Shown here piece by piece: positions 1-9,494 of a stretch of 64,000 nt of DNA. Position 1 is the first letter of the stretch. Each line of letters opens with the position of its first letter. The DNA comes from Paenarthrobacter sp. A20 (GTDB lineage: Bacteria > Actinomycetota > Actinomycetes > Actinomycetales > Micrococcaceae), in NCBI RefSeq assembly GCF_024168825.1, contig NZ_JALJWH010000001.1:2108001-2172000 (forward strand). Direction: 5' to 3'. The translations under genes and the position numbers were made by a program. A model generated the notes under the pieces. It had not been told where the DNA came from and ran no database searches. It was given only the letters and a program-made list of their open reading frames with translations.

Positions 1-729
1 GACCACGCGATCGGCGACGCCCTGGATGAGTTGCTGGATCATGGGGCGCTCGCCGGGAGCAAAATCGTGGGAGTCATGGGTGGACACGCCGCCCAGCGTG
101 GCACCAGCGAATTCGCCGACGCCGCGAGGCTGGGCCGCCTGCTCGCCCAGGCCGGTTTCGCTGTCGCCACCGGAGGTGGACCCGGAGCCATGGAAGCGGC
201 CAACCTGGGCGCCTACTTGAGTGGGCTGCCCGACGTCGACACAACAGCCGCGCTGGGAACCCTCGCCGAGGTACCGGGGTTCAGGCCCTCGGTGACGGCT
301 TGGGCACGGCAAGCAGCCGTCGTCGTCGAACGTCATCCGGAAGGCACCCCGACGCTTGGAATACCCACGTGGTTCTACGGCCATGAGCCTCCGAACCTGT
401 TTGCCACCCACATCGCCAAGTACTTCGCCAACGCCCTCCGGGAAGCCATCCTGTTGGAGCTTTGCAATGGTGGGACCATCTTCCTTCCGGGGGCCGCAGG
501 AACGGTGCAGGAAATCTTCCAGGACGCCTGCGAAAACTACTACGGAGCGCCGGAGACCATCACTCCCATGGTGCTGGTGGGACGCGACCATTGGGAACGG
601 ACACTCCCGGCATGGCCGATGTTGCAGGGCCTCGCCGCGGGGAAGCCCATGGAGCACAGGATCTTCCTGGTCGATAGCGTGGAGGAGGCACTCGCAGTAG
701 TTTCCGGCCAAGGAGCACGGCGCGGCTAG
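1..729 (+). CDS. LOG-family Rossmann-fold protein (5' partial)
   Basis: The reading frame is open from base 1, so the gene starts upstream of the window; the TTG at 31 is probably internal because the residues before it read as coherent protein. The motifs GGGPGAMEAANLGAY (about codons 58-72) and PGAAGTVQEIF (about codons 164-174) are the hallmark PGGxGT-type signature of the LOG/TIGR00730 family, whose members include cytokinin-activating nucleoside-monophosphate phosphoribohydrolases and nucleotide nucleosidases. A cytosolic nucleotide-cleaving role is likely but the exact substrate cannot be read. Its stop overlaps the convergent protease gene by 4 bp. Confidence 0.85.
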   Translation, partial: DHAIGDALDELLDHGALAGSKIVGVMGGHAAQRGTSEFADAARLGRLLAQAGFAVATGGGPGAMEAANLGAYLSGLPDVDTTAALGTLAEVPGFRPSVTAWARQAAVVVERHPEGTPTLGIPTWFYGHEPPNLFATHIAKYFANALREAILLELCNGGTIFLPGAAGTVQEIFQDACENYYGAPETITPMVLVGRDHWERTLPAWPMLQGLAAGKPMEHRIFLVDSVEEALAVVSGQGARRG

Positions 730-1616
730 AAGTCCTTGCTGCACGGACCTTGGCCGAGTTGGGCCAGGCCCGTCCGGTCGCCGGCAGCGTATTGCCGGAC
801 CCACGAAGCCTGGTCAAACATGAGCTGCCGGGGATCGTCCACGTGGTCCAGGCCCAGCAGGTGTCCCAGCTCATGCATGATCACCGCGATGCCGATCTCC
901 TTGCCCTCGGAAGTGTCCACAATGCCTGCGAACTGGGGCGCGTCCAGGGACACGGTGCCTGTGACGTAGGCCTTATAGCCGTTGCTCAGGCCAATCGATG
1001 AGCTTCCGCCCAGACCCACAGTCTGGCCTGTCAGGCGCGGCACCTGCTCCGGAGTGGTCCAGGCGATCAGGACAGGAGCCCATCGGTCCCCGTACCTGGC
1101 CGGCTGGTATCCGGTCCTGTTGGTGGAAGGGACCTCGGAACTCGGACCGTCGTAGATGAACTTCAATCCAGTGGCCACGCTGGCTTGCCGGACGGCTTCT
1201 TCCACCAGGGGCTGCCAGGAAGGATCCGCCTGGTCGGCGTTCACCACGTAATGGATGGGCCTGCACGGCGAGTAGGCCAGAGGGGTTCCGTCTTCTTTGA
1301 CGGCAAGGAACTTGTAGGAGGTACTGGTCCGGTTTACTGGCGCCGGAGTTCCCAGCGGCGCGTCGGCTTCTTCCAGCCCGGGCAACGGGTCCTGGCGTTG
1401 TCCGAACGGTACTAAACCGGGGCGTGGAGCCTGGCTCTGCGTGGCGGATGATCCGTAGAGGAACCGCTGCAGGTCGCCGCTGAAATACGCGCCCGCGCAG
1501 ACAAGGCCGAGGACGCCGAACAGGAACAGGATGGCGGCGATGCTGCTGTGCTTGATCGGTGGACGCGGCGCTGGGGGATCGGGGTCCGGCCACTGGGGCG
1601 ACCCGTAAGGTTCCAT
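726..1616 (-). CDS. Matrixin-like zinc metalloprotease, copy A
   Basis: A 296-aa protein with a short Pro-rich cytoplasmic start, one hydrophobic segment (about residues 25-47) and a long extracellular region. Near the C-terminus it has the zinc motif HELGHLLGLDH followed by VDDPRQLM, which supplies the HExxHxxGxxH ligands and a Met-turn as in matrixins (M10-like). It is therefore probably a membrane-anchored or secreted zinc protease; the substrate is unknown. It is a clear paralogue of the next gene (1727-2617): same length, same order of motifs, and shared YSPCRP and HYVVN blocks. The ATG at 1616 has a G-rich stretch upstream. Confidence 0.8.
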   Translation of the reverse strand: MEPYGSPQWPDPDPPAPRPPIKHSSIAAILFLFGVLGLVCAGAYFSGDLQRFLYGSSATQSQAPRPGLVPFGQRQDPLPGLEEADAPLGTPAPVNRTSTSYKFLAVKEDGTPLAYSPCRPIHYVVNADQADPSWQPLVEEAVRQASVATGLKFIYDGPSSEVPSTNRTGYQPARYGDRWAPVLIAWTTPEQVPRLTGQTVGLGGSSSIGLSNGYKAYVTGTVSLDAPQFAGIVDTSEGKEIGIAVIMHELGHLLGLDHVDDPRQLMFDQASWVRQYAAGDRTGLAQLGQGPCSKDF

Positions 1617-1726
1617 GGAACCCCCTGACGTGGAGGCCGCGGACGGGAGGTGGGGCGCCGCCGTCGGCCGTAGTCGCCAGCATAAGTCCGGACGCCACGG
1701 GAGTCCATGCCGGAAGTGGTCGGCTG

Positions 1727-2617
1727 CTAGATGTCCTTGCGGCAGGGCGCTGATGCCAGGAGGTGCAGGCCGTTCAGGTCGCCGGCCGCGAGGCCGTCCG
1801 GGGCACCGATTTCCGGGTACATGAGCTGGACCGGATCATCCACGTGGTCCAAGCCCATCACATGTCCCAGTTCGTGTTGCATGACCGCCAGGACGTAGTC
1901 GGCCCCTTCTGGGTTGGCCAGTAGTTCGGCTACCTGCGGAGTGTCCAACTCGAGGCTGCCGGTGATATAGCTTTTGGGTCCATTGTTGAGCGAGTACATG
2001 GTGCTGCCGCCGGTCCCGATGACTTTGTCTGCCAAGGCCGGCGCTGCCTCCGGCGTGGTCCATGAGATCAGCAGGGGAGCCCATCGATCGCCGTATTTGG
2101 CGGGCTGGTATGGTTCGCGGCGGTCCACGGGCAACTCATCGGTGCTGCCGTCGTTGACGAACTGGATTCCCGAAGCGGCGGATACCTTGGCGATCGCAGC
2201 CTCCAGCAACGCATCAGAGCCTTCCGGCGCAGAGGCGTTGTTCACTACGTAGTGCAGCGGCCGGCACGGTGAATAGCCAACGGGAGTGCCGTCGTCGTTG
2301 GTGGCCAGGAACTTGAACGAATCGTTCGCTGTCCCGGGCGCCGGCGGTGAGGCGAGAGGGGCGTCCGCCTCGTCAACACCCGGCGGCGGGGCGTCGGCGG
2401 CACGGGCAGGTTTTGTTTGGTTTTGTCCGCTTTGCGGGGCGCCGGGGACGCTGACCCCGGGGAAAAGTGCGGTGATGCGGGGGTCTCCGTGCAGGAATCC
2501 GCTCACCAGGACGGCCACCACTGCGGCGATGCCGGCCATGAGGAGGCCGCGAAGGACCCGCCAGGCAGTTGCCGCACGTCGGTGCTTTGGCGCACGCGTT
2601 TCCCGCTCCGAGTCCAC
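1727..2617 (-). CDS. Matrixin-like zinc metalloprotease, copy B
   Basis: Also 296 aa, with an N-terminal membrane segment (about residues 21-44), a Pro-rich linker and the catalytic motif HELGHVMGLDH followed by VDDPVQLM. It starts at a GTG preceded by GAGGAATGGAG. It is separated from copy A by 110 bp on the same strand, so the pair looks like a tandem duplication that may be co-transcribed. Shared blocks include YSPCRP, HYVVN and YQPxxYGDRWAP. Function beyond surface-exposed proteolysis cannot be assigned. Confidence 0.8.
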   Translation of the reverse strand: MDSERETRAPKHRRAATAWRVLRGLLMAGIAAVVAVLVSGFLHGDPRITALFPGVSVPGAPQSGQNQTKPARAADAPPPGVDEADAPLASPPAPGTANDSFKFLATNDDGTPVGYSPCRPLHYVVNNASAPEGSDALLEAAIAKVSAASGIQFVNDGSTDELPVDRREPYQPAKYGDRWAPLLISWTTPEAAPALADKVIGTGGSTMYSLNNGPKSYITGSLELDTPQVAELLANPEGADYVLAVMQHELGHVMGLDHVDDPVQLMYPEIGAPDGLAAGDLNGLHLLASAPCRKDI

Positions 2618-2702
2618 GGTTCTCCATTCCTCACGCCCTGGTCACGCGGGGCAGCGCGGAGGACGAACCAACATTACGGGCTGCGGAGGGAGGCGTCCAA
2701 AC

Positions 2703-3893
2703 CTAGACGATCGTTGCGCCGAACACCAGGCCCAGCCCATAGGTGGCAGCCGCTGCTCCAAGACCAATGGCGAGCTGCCGCAGCCCGCGGCTCAGCGGCG
2801 ACGTTCCGGACAGCAAGCCCACGACGGCGCCGGTCGCCAGGAGCGCGATGCCCACCAGCACGCCGGCTACCAGCAAAGCAGCCACACCCGTCATGCCGAA
2901 AATGAACGGCAGGATGGGCACGATGGCGCCCGAGGCGAAGAAGCAGAAGCTGGACAACGCGGCGCCCCACGCCGAACCGACGGATTCGTGCTCATCGGTG
3001 GCCGGCTTCTCTGGCTGCAGGGAGAGGCTGGGGTCGCAGTCGCAGCTGAAGACGCCCATGCGTTCGGCGGCGCGGTGTTCGGCGGCTTCGTGGGTCATGC
3101 CCCGCGCCAAGTACACAAGAACCAGCTCGTTGTGCTCGATGTCCAACGAAGGTGCTGCTGTGAGCGTGGCCTGAGTGGGCAACGTGGCGTTAAGCAATTC
3201 CCGCTGGGAGCGCACAGAAACGTACTCGCCGGCGCCCATGGACAACGCCCCGGCCAACAGGCCTGCGACGCCGCTCATCAGCACGACAGGGCTGGGCACG
3301 CCGGTTGCGGCCATGCCCATGACCAGCGAAAGGTTGCTGACCAAGCCATCGTTTGCGCCGAAGACAGCAGCGCGGAAAGTGCCGGAGAGCCTGTTGCGTC
3401 CACGCGTGGCCAGGCCCCGGACCACTTCTTCGTGGATCTGCTCATCGGCCACCATGGCTGCTGTTGCCGCCGGTTCGGTGCCGTAGGGGGAGCGGCCCTC
3501 TGCACGCTGGGCCAGCGCCAGCACAAACACGGACCCGAAGTTGCGGGCCAGGAAGCCCAGGAACTGGCTGCGGGTTGAGGCGGCCTTGGGCATTCCGGCG
3601 TGCTCGCCCAGGAGCTTGAGCCAGTGGGCCTCGTGACGCCCTTCGGCTTCGGCCAGGGCCAGGAGGATTTGGCGTTCTTCGCCGTCGCGCCTCTGGGCGA
3701 GTTCGCGATAGACGGCAGCCTCGGCGCGCTCATCGGCCAGATACTGACGCCAGCGGCGGATGTCCGAGGACGACGGGGATGCATCATTTTTCGAGGCTAC
3801 GCTGGCGACGGCCGTTGTTTCGGGGGCCGTGTTTTCGGTGGCGGGGTCCGGAGCCGGGCTCGACGAACCGGGGGATTCCTGGTGCTGTTGCAC
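2703..3893 (-). CDS. Ferritin-like (erythrin)-VIT1/CCC1 fusion transporter
   Basis: A 396-aa protein starting at GTG 3893 with AGGAGA just upstream. Residues about 45-140 form a rubrerythrin/ferritin-like helical domain with candidate di-iron ligands (ERAEAAVYRELA, EAEGRHEAHW). The C-terminal half is a VIT1/CCC1-type membrane domain with the conserved GANDGLVSNLSLVMG and GALSMGAGEYVSV motifs and about five hydrophobic helices. Such fusions are thought to sequester or export iron or manganese, with the ferritin-like part feeding the transporter. A Pro/Ala-rich tail of about 40 residues precedes the first domain. Confidence 0.9.
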   Translation of the reverse strand: MQQHQESPGSSSPAPDPATENTAPETTAVASVASKNDASPSSSDIRRWRQYLADERAEAAVYRELAQRRDGEERQILLALAEAEGRHEAHWLKLLGEHAGMPKAASTRSQFLGFLARNFGSVFVLALAQRAEGRSPYGTEPAATAAMVADEQIHEEVVRGLATRGRNRLSGTFRAAVFGANDGLVSNLSLVMGMAATGVPSPVVLMSGVAGLLAGALSMGAGEYVSVRSQRELLNATLPTQATLTAAPSLDIEHNELVLVYLARGMTHEAAEHRAAERMGVFSCDCDPSLSLQPEKPATDEHESVGSAWGAALSSFCFFASGAIVPILPFIFGMTGVAALLVAGVLVGIALLATGAVVGLLSGTSPLSRGLRQLAIGLGAAAATYGLGLVFGATIV

Positions 3894-4124
3894 TTTCTCT
3901 CCTGTGCTGGGTGGGGTGGTTTCGGCCCCATTGCACGCCCCACACTACCGCTTATTGGCGGGGATTTTTGGCTGGTATTCCTCAACTGGAATGTTCGGCG
4001 CACCGTAATTCCGGGCACCCTTGACCCTCGACTGAGGCGGTGCTCAGATGGAAGGACAGGAGCGGGGAGCTCCCCGTTTTCCGGTTACCGGGCTTTGACC
4101 GGCCCACGAGACGGAGGTTGCATT

Positions 4125-4313
4125 ATGGACACCACCGAATCACACGCCAGCCACCCGCGGGCGACCATCGAGTCGGACCCAGCCTATGACTACGCCGAGG
4201 ATCAGGAAGTGGACGAAGCCTGGGTGGAAGAGGTGGACGCCCCGGAGGACGACGAACGCGTCGTCCCGATCGATGAAACCGAGGACTTCCGCGAGGAGGA
4301 CGAAGGGAACTAG
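4125..4313 (+). CDS. Small highly acidic protein of unknown function
   Basis: This 62-aa ORF starts at ATG 4125 with GGAGG about 8 bp upstream. It is extremely rich in Asp and Glu (for example EVDAPEDDERVVPIDETEDF) and has no membrane segment, signal or recognisable domain. The good ribosome-binding site and the compact fit before the convergent gene at 4310 support its being real. I do not recognise the family. Confidence 0.6.
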   Translation: MDTTESHASHPRATIESDPAYDYAEDQEVDEAWVEEVDAPEDDERVVPIDETEDFREEDEGN

Positions 4314-4636
4314 GCCTGCTCCCACGGGCAGAGAGGGAAGTGCCGCTGCACGCCCTCGCGCTTTCCGGCGGCAGCAACGGTCACCGTCAGGGTCCTTGAG
4401 GCCGCACACCATTGCGTCGGCCGGACAGCCTGCGTCAGGGCCCGGGTGATCAAGTGCGGTTCGGGATGCCCAAACCGCGCCGTACCGGCGTTGGAGATGA
4501 TGGTCACCGTGCCCAGGAAAAGGTCGACGGCGGGAATCACCGTGACCGTGCGGGCTGCGGTTTTGGCAGGGGTTCCTGTGGCCGGCGCACTTGCGGCCGG
4601 CGTGGATGCCTGGGTGGTATCGCCTTGGTACGGCAA
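4310..4636 (-). CDS. Hypothetical protein, 108 aa
   Basis: Starts at TTG 4636, chosen because GAGGAG lies about 8 bp upstream. The N-terminal 30 residues are Thr/Ala/Pro-rich and the rest is predicted beta-rich (ARTVTVIPAVDLFLGTVTI, RTLTVTVAAAG). It has two Cys and ends in PLCPWEQA. No known domain is recognised. Its stop overlaps that of the convergent acidic-protein gene by 4 bp. Confidence 0.5.
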   Translation of the reverse strand: MPYQGDTTQASTPAASAPATGTPAKTAARTVTVIPAVDLFLGTVTIISNAGTARFGHPEPHLITRALTQAVRPTQWCAASRTLTVTVAAAGKREGVQRHFPLCPWEQA

Positions 4637-4819
4637 GGGACTGCTCCTCAGTGGAGTGCTCTTGCCCGCTCGGTTGTCTCTGGTCCGGGACGGGCCGCTT
4701 CCTCATCCGAACCACCCGTGAACATGGGGTTGGTGTGTGGCCAGTCGGAGCTTGGCACCACATCTCTTGAAGCTGGGACAACCCTACCCCACCGGGCGTT
4801 CTTCCCGGGGACGAAACAA

Positions 4820-4854
4820 CGGCGACGCCTCCCCGAAAAGGGGTGGCGCCGCCG
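4820..4854 (-). terminator. Hairpin downstream of the SSS symporter gene
   Basis: Arms 4820-4834 and 4840-4854 pair at 13 of 15 positions around a 5-nt loop. On the minus strand a TTGTTT tract follows, so it probably ends the symporter transcript. Confidence 0.6.
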
Positions 4855-4886
4855 TCGAACGTTGCTCTGTTACTTGCCGTGCACTT

Positions 4887-6422
4887 TTACTTGTGGCTGC
4901 TGACCGGGTGGGCCTCCGGCGGCAGCTCTTCCGAGACAGCACCTGCGACGCGCTTGTCCCATGCCTCGCGAACCGCGGGATCCGTGGGCGGGGTGAGCAG
5001 CGAGATCACTACGTAGGCGATGAAGGAAGCCGCGAGGCCGAAGTAGATCGGCTCGTTGGCGTAGACGCCGTCAGCGCTGGGAATGACTCCAACGGCGAAG
5101 AAGATCAGCAGGACAAGCGTCAGCACCGAGCCCACTGCCATGGACCACGCGGCGGCGATGCCCGTGCCGCGCTTCCACACCAGGCCGCCCAGGATTGCCA
5201 CCAGGAGGCCACCTACCAGGATGTCGTAGGCGATGGTGAGGGCGACAACCACGTCCTGCGCAGCCATGGAAATCAGCACGGCTACGATACCGAGGCCAAG
5301 TACCCAGTAGCGGTTGGCCTTGACGTCGTGCTCGGGGTTCTCCGTGTCATCAGTGTTGATGGTCTTGCCGAACCAGCTGGCCACGAACGGGACGACGTCT
5401 GCACGTGCCACCGTTGCCGCGGCAATCAGGGCTCCGGATGCGGTGGACATCATTGCTGCAACAGCTGCGGCCATGACCAGGCCGCCGATGCCGACAGGCA
5501 GGATGTGCGTTGCTACCTCTGCGTAAACCACGTCCTTGCCGAGGTTGGCGACGTCGATGTCCGGGAGCGCTACGCGGGCAGCCAGGCCGATCAGGGCCCC
5601 GGCGATGCCGTAAAGGATGCAGTAGACACCTGCGGTGGCGCCGCCCCAGCGTGCGACGGTGGGGGTCTTGGCGGTGAAGACGCGCTGCCAGATGTCCTGG
5701 CCGATCAGGAGGCCGAGCGTGTACACCACGAAGTAGGTGATGATCGTCTGGACACCAATGCCGTCGATCTGGAAGAAGCTTGCGTCGAGGCGCTCACGGA
5801 TGCCGTCCATGCCGCCGGCTGCGTTCATGACGAACGGGAGCATCAGGAAGAAGATGCCTACGGTCTTGATGATGAACTGGACCTGGTCGGCCAGGGTGAT
5901 GGACCACATACCGCCGATGGTCGAGTAGACGAGCACGATCGCGCCGCCAACTGCGATGGCCAGCCAGCGTTCCCAATCGAAGAGGACCACGAAGATGGTG
6001 GCGTAAGCGCCGGTGGACGTGGCACACAGCATCAGCGTGTACGCCAGCATCACGATTCCGGAGGTCTGCGTGGCCTTGCTGCCGTAGCGAAGGCTCAGCA
6101 TCTGGGAGACCGTGTAGATCTTCAGGCGCTGGATGGTGCCTGCGAACAGGAGGCTGAGCAGCAGCACGCCCGAGCCGATTGCCACAACCAGCCACATGCC
6201 GGAGATGCCGAACTTGTAGCCGAGGCCGACGCCGCCCACGGTGGATGCGCCACCGAGGACCACTGCGGCCATGGTGCCGGTGTAAAGGAAGGGGCCCAGG
6301 CGGCGGCCGGCCACCAGGAAGTCGCTGTTGTTCTTGGTGCGGGACTTGCCCCACCAGCCGAATGCCAGCATGGCGAGCAGGTACACCACCACGATTGCGA
6401 TGTTAATAGCCGAAGATTCCAT
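4887..6422 (-). CDS. Sodium:solute symporter (SSS family)
   Basis: About 511 residues. The ATG at 6422 is preferred over the one at 6446 because AAGGA sits just before it. There are about 13 hydrophobic helices; the first block (NSDFLVAGRRLGPFLYTGTMAA) is typical of the SSS family, and GGMWSITLADQVQ and GLLIGQDIWQRVFTAKT match its conserved central loops. It is a secondary Na+-coupled importer. It is divergent from an XRE-cupin regulator and near a ureohydrolase and a ThDP enzyme, which suggests a guanidino-acid, polyamine or amino-acid substrate; specificity is not visible in the sequence. Confidence 0.85.
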   Translation of the reverse strand: MESSAINIAIVVVYLLAMLAFGWWGKSRTKNNSDFLVAGRRLGPFLYTGTMAAVVLGGASTVGGVGLGYKFGISGMWLVVAIGSGVLLLSLLFAGTIQRLKIYTVSQMLSLRYGSKATQTSGIVMLAYTLMLCATSTGAYATIFVVLFDWERWLAIAVGGAIVLVYSTIGGMWSITLADQVQFIIKTVGIFFLMLPFVMNAAGGMDGIRERLDASFFQIDGIGVQTIITYFVVYTLGLLIGQDIWQRVFTAKTPTVARWGGATAGVYCILYGIAGALIGLAARVALPDIDVANLGKDVVYAEVATHILPVGIGGLVMAAAVAAMMSTASGALIAAATVARADVVPFVASWFGKTINTDDTENPEHDVKANRYWVLGLGIVAVLISMAAQDVVVALTIAYDILVGGLLVAILGGLVWKRGTGIAAAWSMAVGSVLTLVLLIFFAVGVIPSADGVYANEPIYFGLAASFIAYVVISLLTPPTDPAVREAWDKRVAGAVSEELPPEAHPVSSHK

Positions 6423-6519
6423 GAGAGGTCCTTGGAGCTGATGCACGGAGGTTGGGGTTTTCGACGATACTCCTGCGAAGCGTCGAAGTCTCTGTGCTGA
6501 TGATTGGAGATTGGGGATG

Positions 6520-6542
6520 TGTTGTGTGCCTCACAGACAACA
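6520..6542. promoter_or_regulatory. Candidate operator between symporter and regulator genes
   Basis: A perfect inverted repeat TGTTGT-N11-ACAACA lies in the 266-bp divergent intergenic region. A nearby GTTGCCTA at 6546-6553 recurs in inverted form (TAGGCAAC, 9419-9426) upstream of the ureohydrolase operon. It is a plausible binding site for the adjacent XRE-cupin regulator. Confidence 0.35.
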
Positions 6543-6688
6543 CTTGTTGCCTATGAGGATATGTTGTGATCGGAGTAACAGTCAAGATGCTTTGGTCATG
6601 GTTCCGCGGATTCTGGCCTTGTTGGCCTGTCTCCCGGCTACTATTGCTCCAATGACAGGGCCACATGACAGGCCTGAAAGGTTCGTGA

Positions 6689-7264
6689 ATGAAGGCTCTA
6701 CCCGTTGAACCGAGCAATGTTCCCGTTGCCATCGGTTCCAGAATCCGCGCAGCCCGGCAGGCGCAGCGCCTCACCATCGAGCAAGTGGCGGACGCTACCG
6801 GGCTGACCAAGGGCTTCCTCAGCCGTGTGGAGCGAGACCTGACATCGCCGTCGGTCGCTTCCTTGGTCACCCTGTGCCAGGTCCTGTCGGTATCGGTGGG
6901 GGACTTGTTCGCAGCCCCGGAGACGCACTTGACCAAGCGCGACGACGGTCCCCGCATCTCCCTGGGTGGCCAGGGCATAGTGGAGCGCTTACTGACCGCC
7001 CGCTCGGAGCGGCGGCTCCAGATCCTGCAAGCAACCATCGAGCCCCGGGGCCGCGGTGAAAACGAGCTTTACGCCGTGGACTGCGACGTAGACGTCCTGC
7101 ACGTGGTCAAGGGCAGGATCAAGCTCATCCTGACCAATGAGGAGTACGACCTCGAAGAGGGGGACACCCTCTCCTTCCCGGGGCGCGAGCCGCATACCTG
7201 GATCAACCCCACGGACGAAACCGTCGAGGTGCTCTGGGTGCTGGTTCCAGCGGCCAGCCGCTAG
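6689..7264 (+). CDS. XRE-family regulator with C-terminal cupin
   Basis: A 191-aa protein starting at ATG 6689 with AAAGG upstream. Residues about 14-68 are an XRE helix-turn-helix (IGSRIRAARQAQRLTIEQVA, then GLTKGFLSRVERDLTSPSV). Residues about 115-185 form a cupin (VVKGRIKLIL, GDTLSFPGREPHTWINP) that would bind a small effector. Regulators of this architecture commonly control polyamine and amino-acid catabolism (PuuR-like). It lies between the divergent symporter and the convergent APC permease, and is inferred to regulate both transporters and the ureohydrolase operon. Confidence 0.85.
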   Translation: MKALPVEPSNVPVAIGSRIRAARQAQRLTIEQVADATGLTKGFLSRVERDLTSPSVASLVTLCQVLSVSVGDLFAAPETHLTKRDDGPRISLGGQGIVERLLTARSERRLQILQATIEPRGRGENELYAVDCDVDVLHVVKGRIKLILTNEEYDLEEGDTLSFPGREPHTWINPTDETVEVLWVLVPAASR

Positions 7265-7291
7265 TTTCGCGCCAACGCGCGGGGGCGGCAG

Positions 7292-9265
7292 CTAGCCGAC
7301 GTGCACCCACGGCCGGCGGGTGATGTCCGGCTCGGCTTCCCTCAGCACTTCACGGGTGACAGGCGCGATCTCGCCTTCGCCGAAGAACAGGAACTTGCTG
7401 AGGTTGGAGATCGGGTTGCCCTCGGTCCAGCGGAAGTAGATGTGCGGCATGAACCCGGTGACGTCGCGGATGTGCAGCAGGACTGCGGCTACGGTGTTGG
7501 GCACGTTGTTGCTGTGCACTTCCAGGATCTTGAACCCGTGCCTCTGCCTGCCTACGACCTGGAGTTCCTGCTCGAAGTCCGAGCTGTCGTCCACGATGAC
7601 TTCGATGAACACGGCGTCGCAGTCAACGGGCAGGTGGTTGGCCTGCTGGGCGTGCTGGAGCTTCTCCCGGTAGCGGCTTGCGCTGAGGTGCTTGGGCTCG
7701 TGGGCGATGATGCGCACTGGTCCTTCGGCAGCGTTCGCCGTGAATTCGAGGGCCTTCTCATCCATCTTGATGTGGGTGGCCCGGAGTTCGAAGGCGCGCC
7801 TCATGCGGGAAATGAAGCTGACGACCATGATGCCCAGGATGAAGAGCGCCGCAATCTTCAAGCCGTCGGGGCGTTCGATCGAGTTGACCACGGTGGTGTA
7901 GACGAACACGAGGGAGATCAGCCCGAAGCCGATGACCTGGGCCCGTTGCTTCTTTCGCCGTGCGGACAGGGTCACGGCTATGGAGGCCGAGGTGATGAGG
8001 ACCAGCACGCCTGTGGCGTAGGCGCCACCCTGGGCGTTGACGTCCGCCTTGAAGATGATGGTGACAAGGAAGGCGATGACTGTGAATACCAGCACCAGCG
8101 GACGAAGGGCGCGGGCCCACGCCGGCGCCATGCCGTAGCGGGGCAGGTACCTCGGGACCAGGTTGAGCAGTCCCGCCATGGCGGAAGCGCCGGCGAACCA
8201 GAGGATGGCGATGGTGCTGACGTCATAGACAGTTCCGAAGCCGTCGCCGAGGAATTTGTGGGCGAGGTAGGCGAGTGCGCGGCCCTCGGCCTTGCCGCCG
8301 TCTTGGAATTCGGCGGCGGGGATCAGCATGACGGTGGTGAAGCTGGACGTGATGAGGAATGAGCTCATGATGATGGCTGCTGTGGTGAGCAGCTTGTGGG
8401 CGCCCTTGATCCGGCCTGTGGGCTTGGCTTCGGTGTCTGTAGCGTGGCCCTTGATCTGGGGCATGACAGCCACGCCGGTTTCGAATCCGGAGAGGCCCAG
8501 TGCCAGGCGGGGGAACACCAGGAGTGCCAGGGCGATCATCATGATCGGGTCGCCATGGGAGGTGGTGAGGGCGGTCCACCAATCGGTGATGACGCCGGAC
8601 TCTGTGAAGAGGTGGGCCATGGATACGGCAATCACCACCAGGTTCAGCGCCAGGAATGCCGCCACGAGGACTACTGCCACGTTGATGGCTTCCTTGAAGC
8701 CGCGGAGGAAGACGACGCCGAGGCCCGCTATCAAGGCCAACGTGATAACCACTTGCTGGCCTTCGAGGAAGTGCGGAGCGAAGGGGTTCTCGATGAGGTG
8801 GGCTGTGGCGTCCGCGGCGGAAAGGGTAATGGTGATCATGAAGTCCGTGGCGGCGAAGCCGAGGAGGGCCAGGACGAAGAGCTTGCCTCCCCATCGGGGC
8901 AGTAGGCGTTCCAGCATGGCAATGGAGCCCTCGCCGCGCGGGCTTTCCTTCGCAACACGGCGATACACGGGCAGTGCGCCGGCAAGGGTTGCGAACACCA
9001 GGAGCAAGGTGGCCAGCGGGGACAGCAGGCCGGCGGCCAGTGCGGCGATGGCCGGCTGGTACCCAAGGGTGGAGAAGTAGTCCAGGCCGGTGAGGCACAT
9101 GACTTTCCACCAGGCTTGGGGCTTATGCGAGTCCGTGGGGCGGCCGTGTGGGCCTTGCCGCTTTCCTGAGGTTTCCGGCATTCCTTCCAAAAGCCATGCT
9201 TTGAGCTTGAAGGAATTCTTTGGCCGGTTGGCCGGGTCGGCCGGAGGCCTCGTCAGGGTGGTCAC
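7292..9265 (-). CDS. APC-superfamily amino-acid/polyamine permease
   Basis: A 657-aa protein starting at GTG 9265 with AAAGGAAAA upstream. The core has about 12 transmembrane helices, starting at [20 protein letters not shown] and including [15 protein letters not shown]. It is followed by a long soluble C-terminal region of about 160 residues, as in larger APC transporters. The substrate is probably an amino acid or amine. Its position between the XRE-cupin gene and the ureohydrolase operon argues for uptake of a guanidino compound or its product. Confidence 0.8.
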   Translation of the reverse strand: MTTLTRPPADPANRPKNSFKLKAWLLEGMPETSGKRQGPHGRPTDSHKPQAWWKVMCLTGLDYFSTLGYQPAIAALAAGLLSPLATLLLVFATLAGALPVYRRVAKESPRGEGSIAMLERLLPRWGGKLFVLALLGFAATDFMITITLSAADATAHLIENPFAPHFLEGQQVVITLALIAGLGVVFLRGFKEAINVAVVLVAAFLALNLVVIAVSMAHLFTESGVITDWWTALTTSHGDPIMMIALALLVFPRLALGLSGFETGVAVMPQIKGHATDTEAKPTGRIKGAHKLLTTAAIIMSSFLITSSFTTVMLIPAAEFQDGGKAEGRALAYLAHKFLGDGFGTVYDVSTIAILWFAGASAMAGLLNLVPRYLPRYGMAPAWARALRPLVLVFTVIAFLVTIIFKADVNAQGGAYATGVLVLITSASIAVTLSARRKKQRAQVIGFGLISLVFVYTTVVNSIERPDGLKIAALFILGIMVVSFISRMRRAFELRATHIKMDEKALEFTANAAEGPVRIIAHEPKHLSASRYREKLQHAQQANHLPVDCDAVFIEVIVDDSSDFEQELQVVGRQRHGFKILEVHSNNVPNTVAAVLLHIRDVTGFMPHIYFRWTEGNPISNLSKFLFFGEGEIAPVTREVLREAEPDITRRPWVHVG

Positions 9266-9494
9266 GTTTTCCTTTCGCGCAGCACGGTACTGCTTCCGCT
9301 AGGAGCGTATGGCCGCATTCGACGCCGGGACCCCGGTTTTTATGGAATCTTTACGCCTGCTGTGACCGGCATCTCACCCTCTCGGTTCACCACAAATTTG
9401 TAAACAGGTGATGCATATTAGGCAACTTCGAGTGTATGATGGGTGTCACAGCTAGTGATCCAATCCCCCCAAAGATGACAAGGAGTGGCACATT

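Noticed and set aside
4737..6500. 587-codon plus-strand ORF opposite the SSS symporter
   Set aside because: It is rich in His, Asp, Gln and Gly with no domain, typical of an antisense frame in GC-rich DNA; the minus strand encodes a clear membrane transporter.
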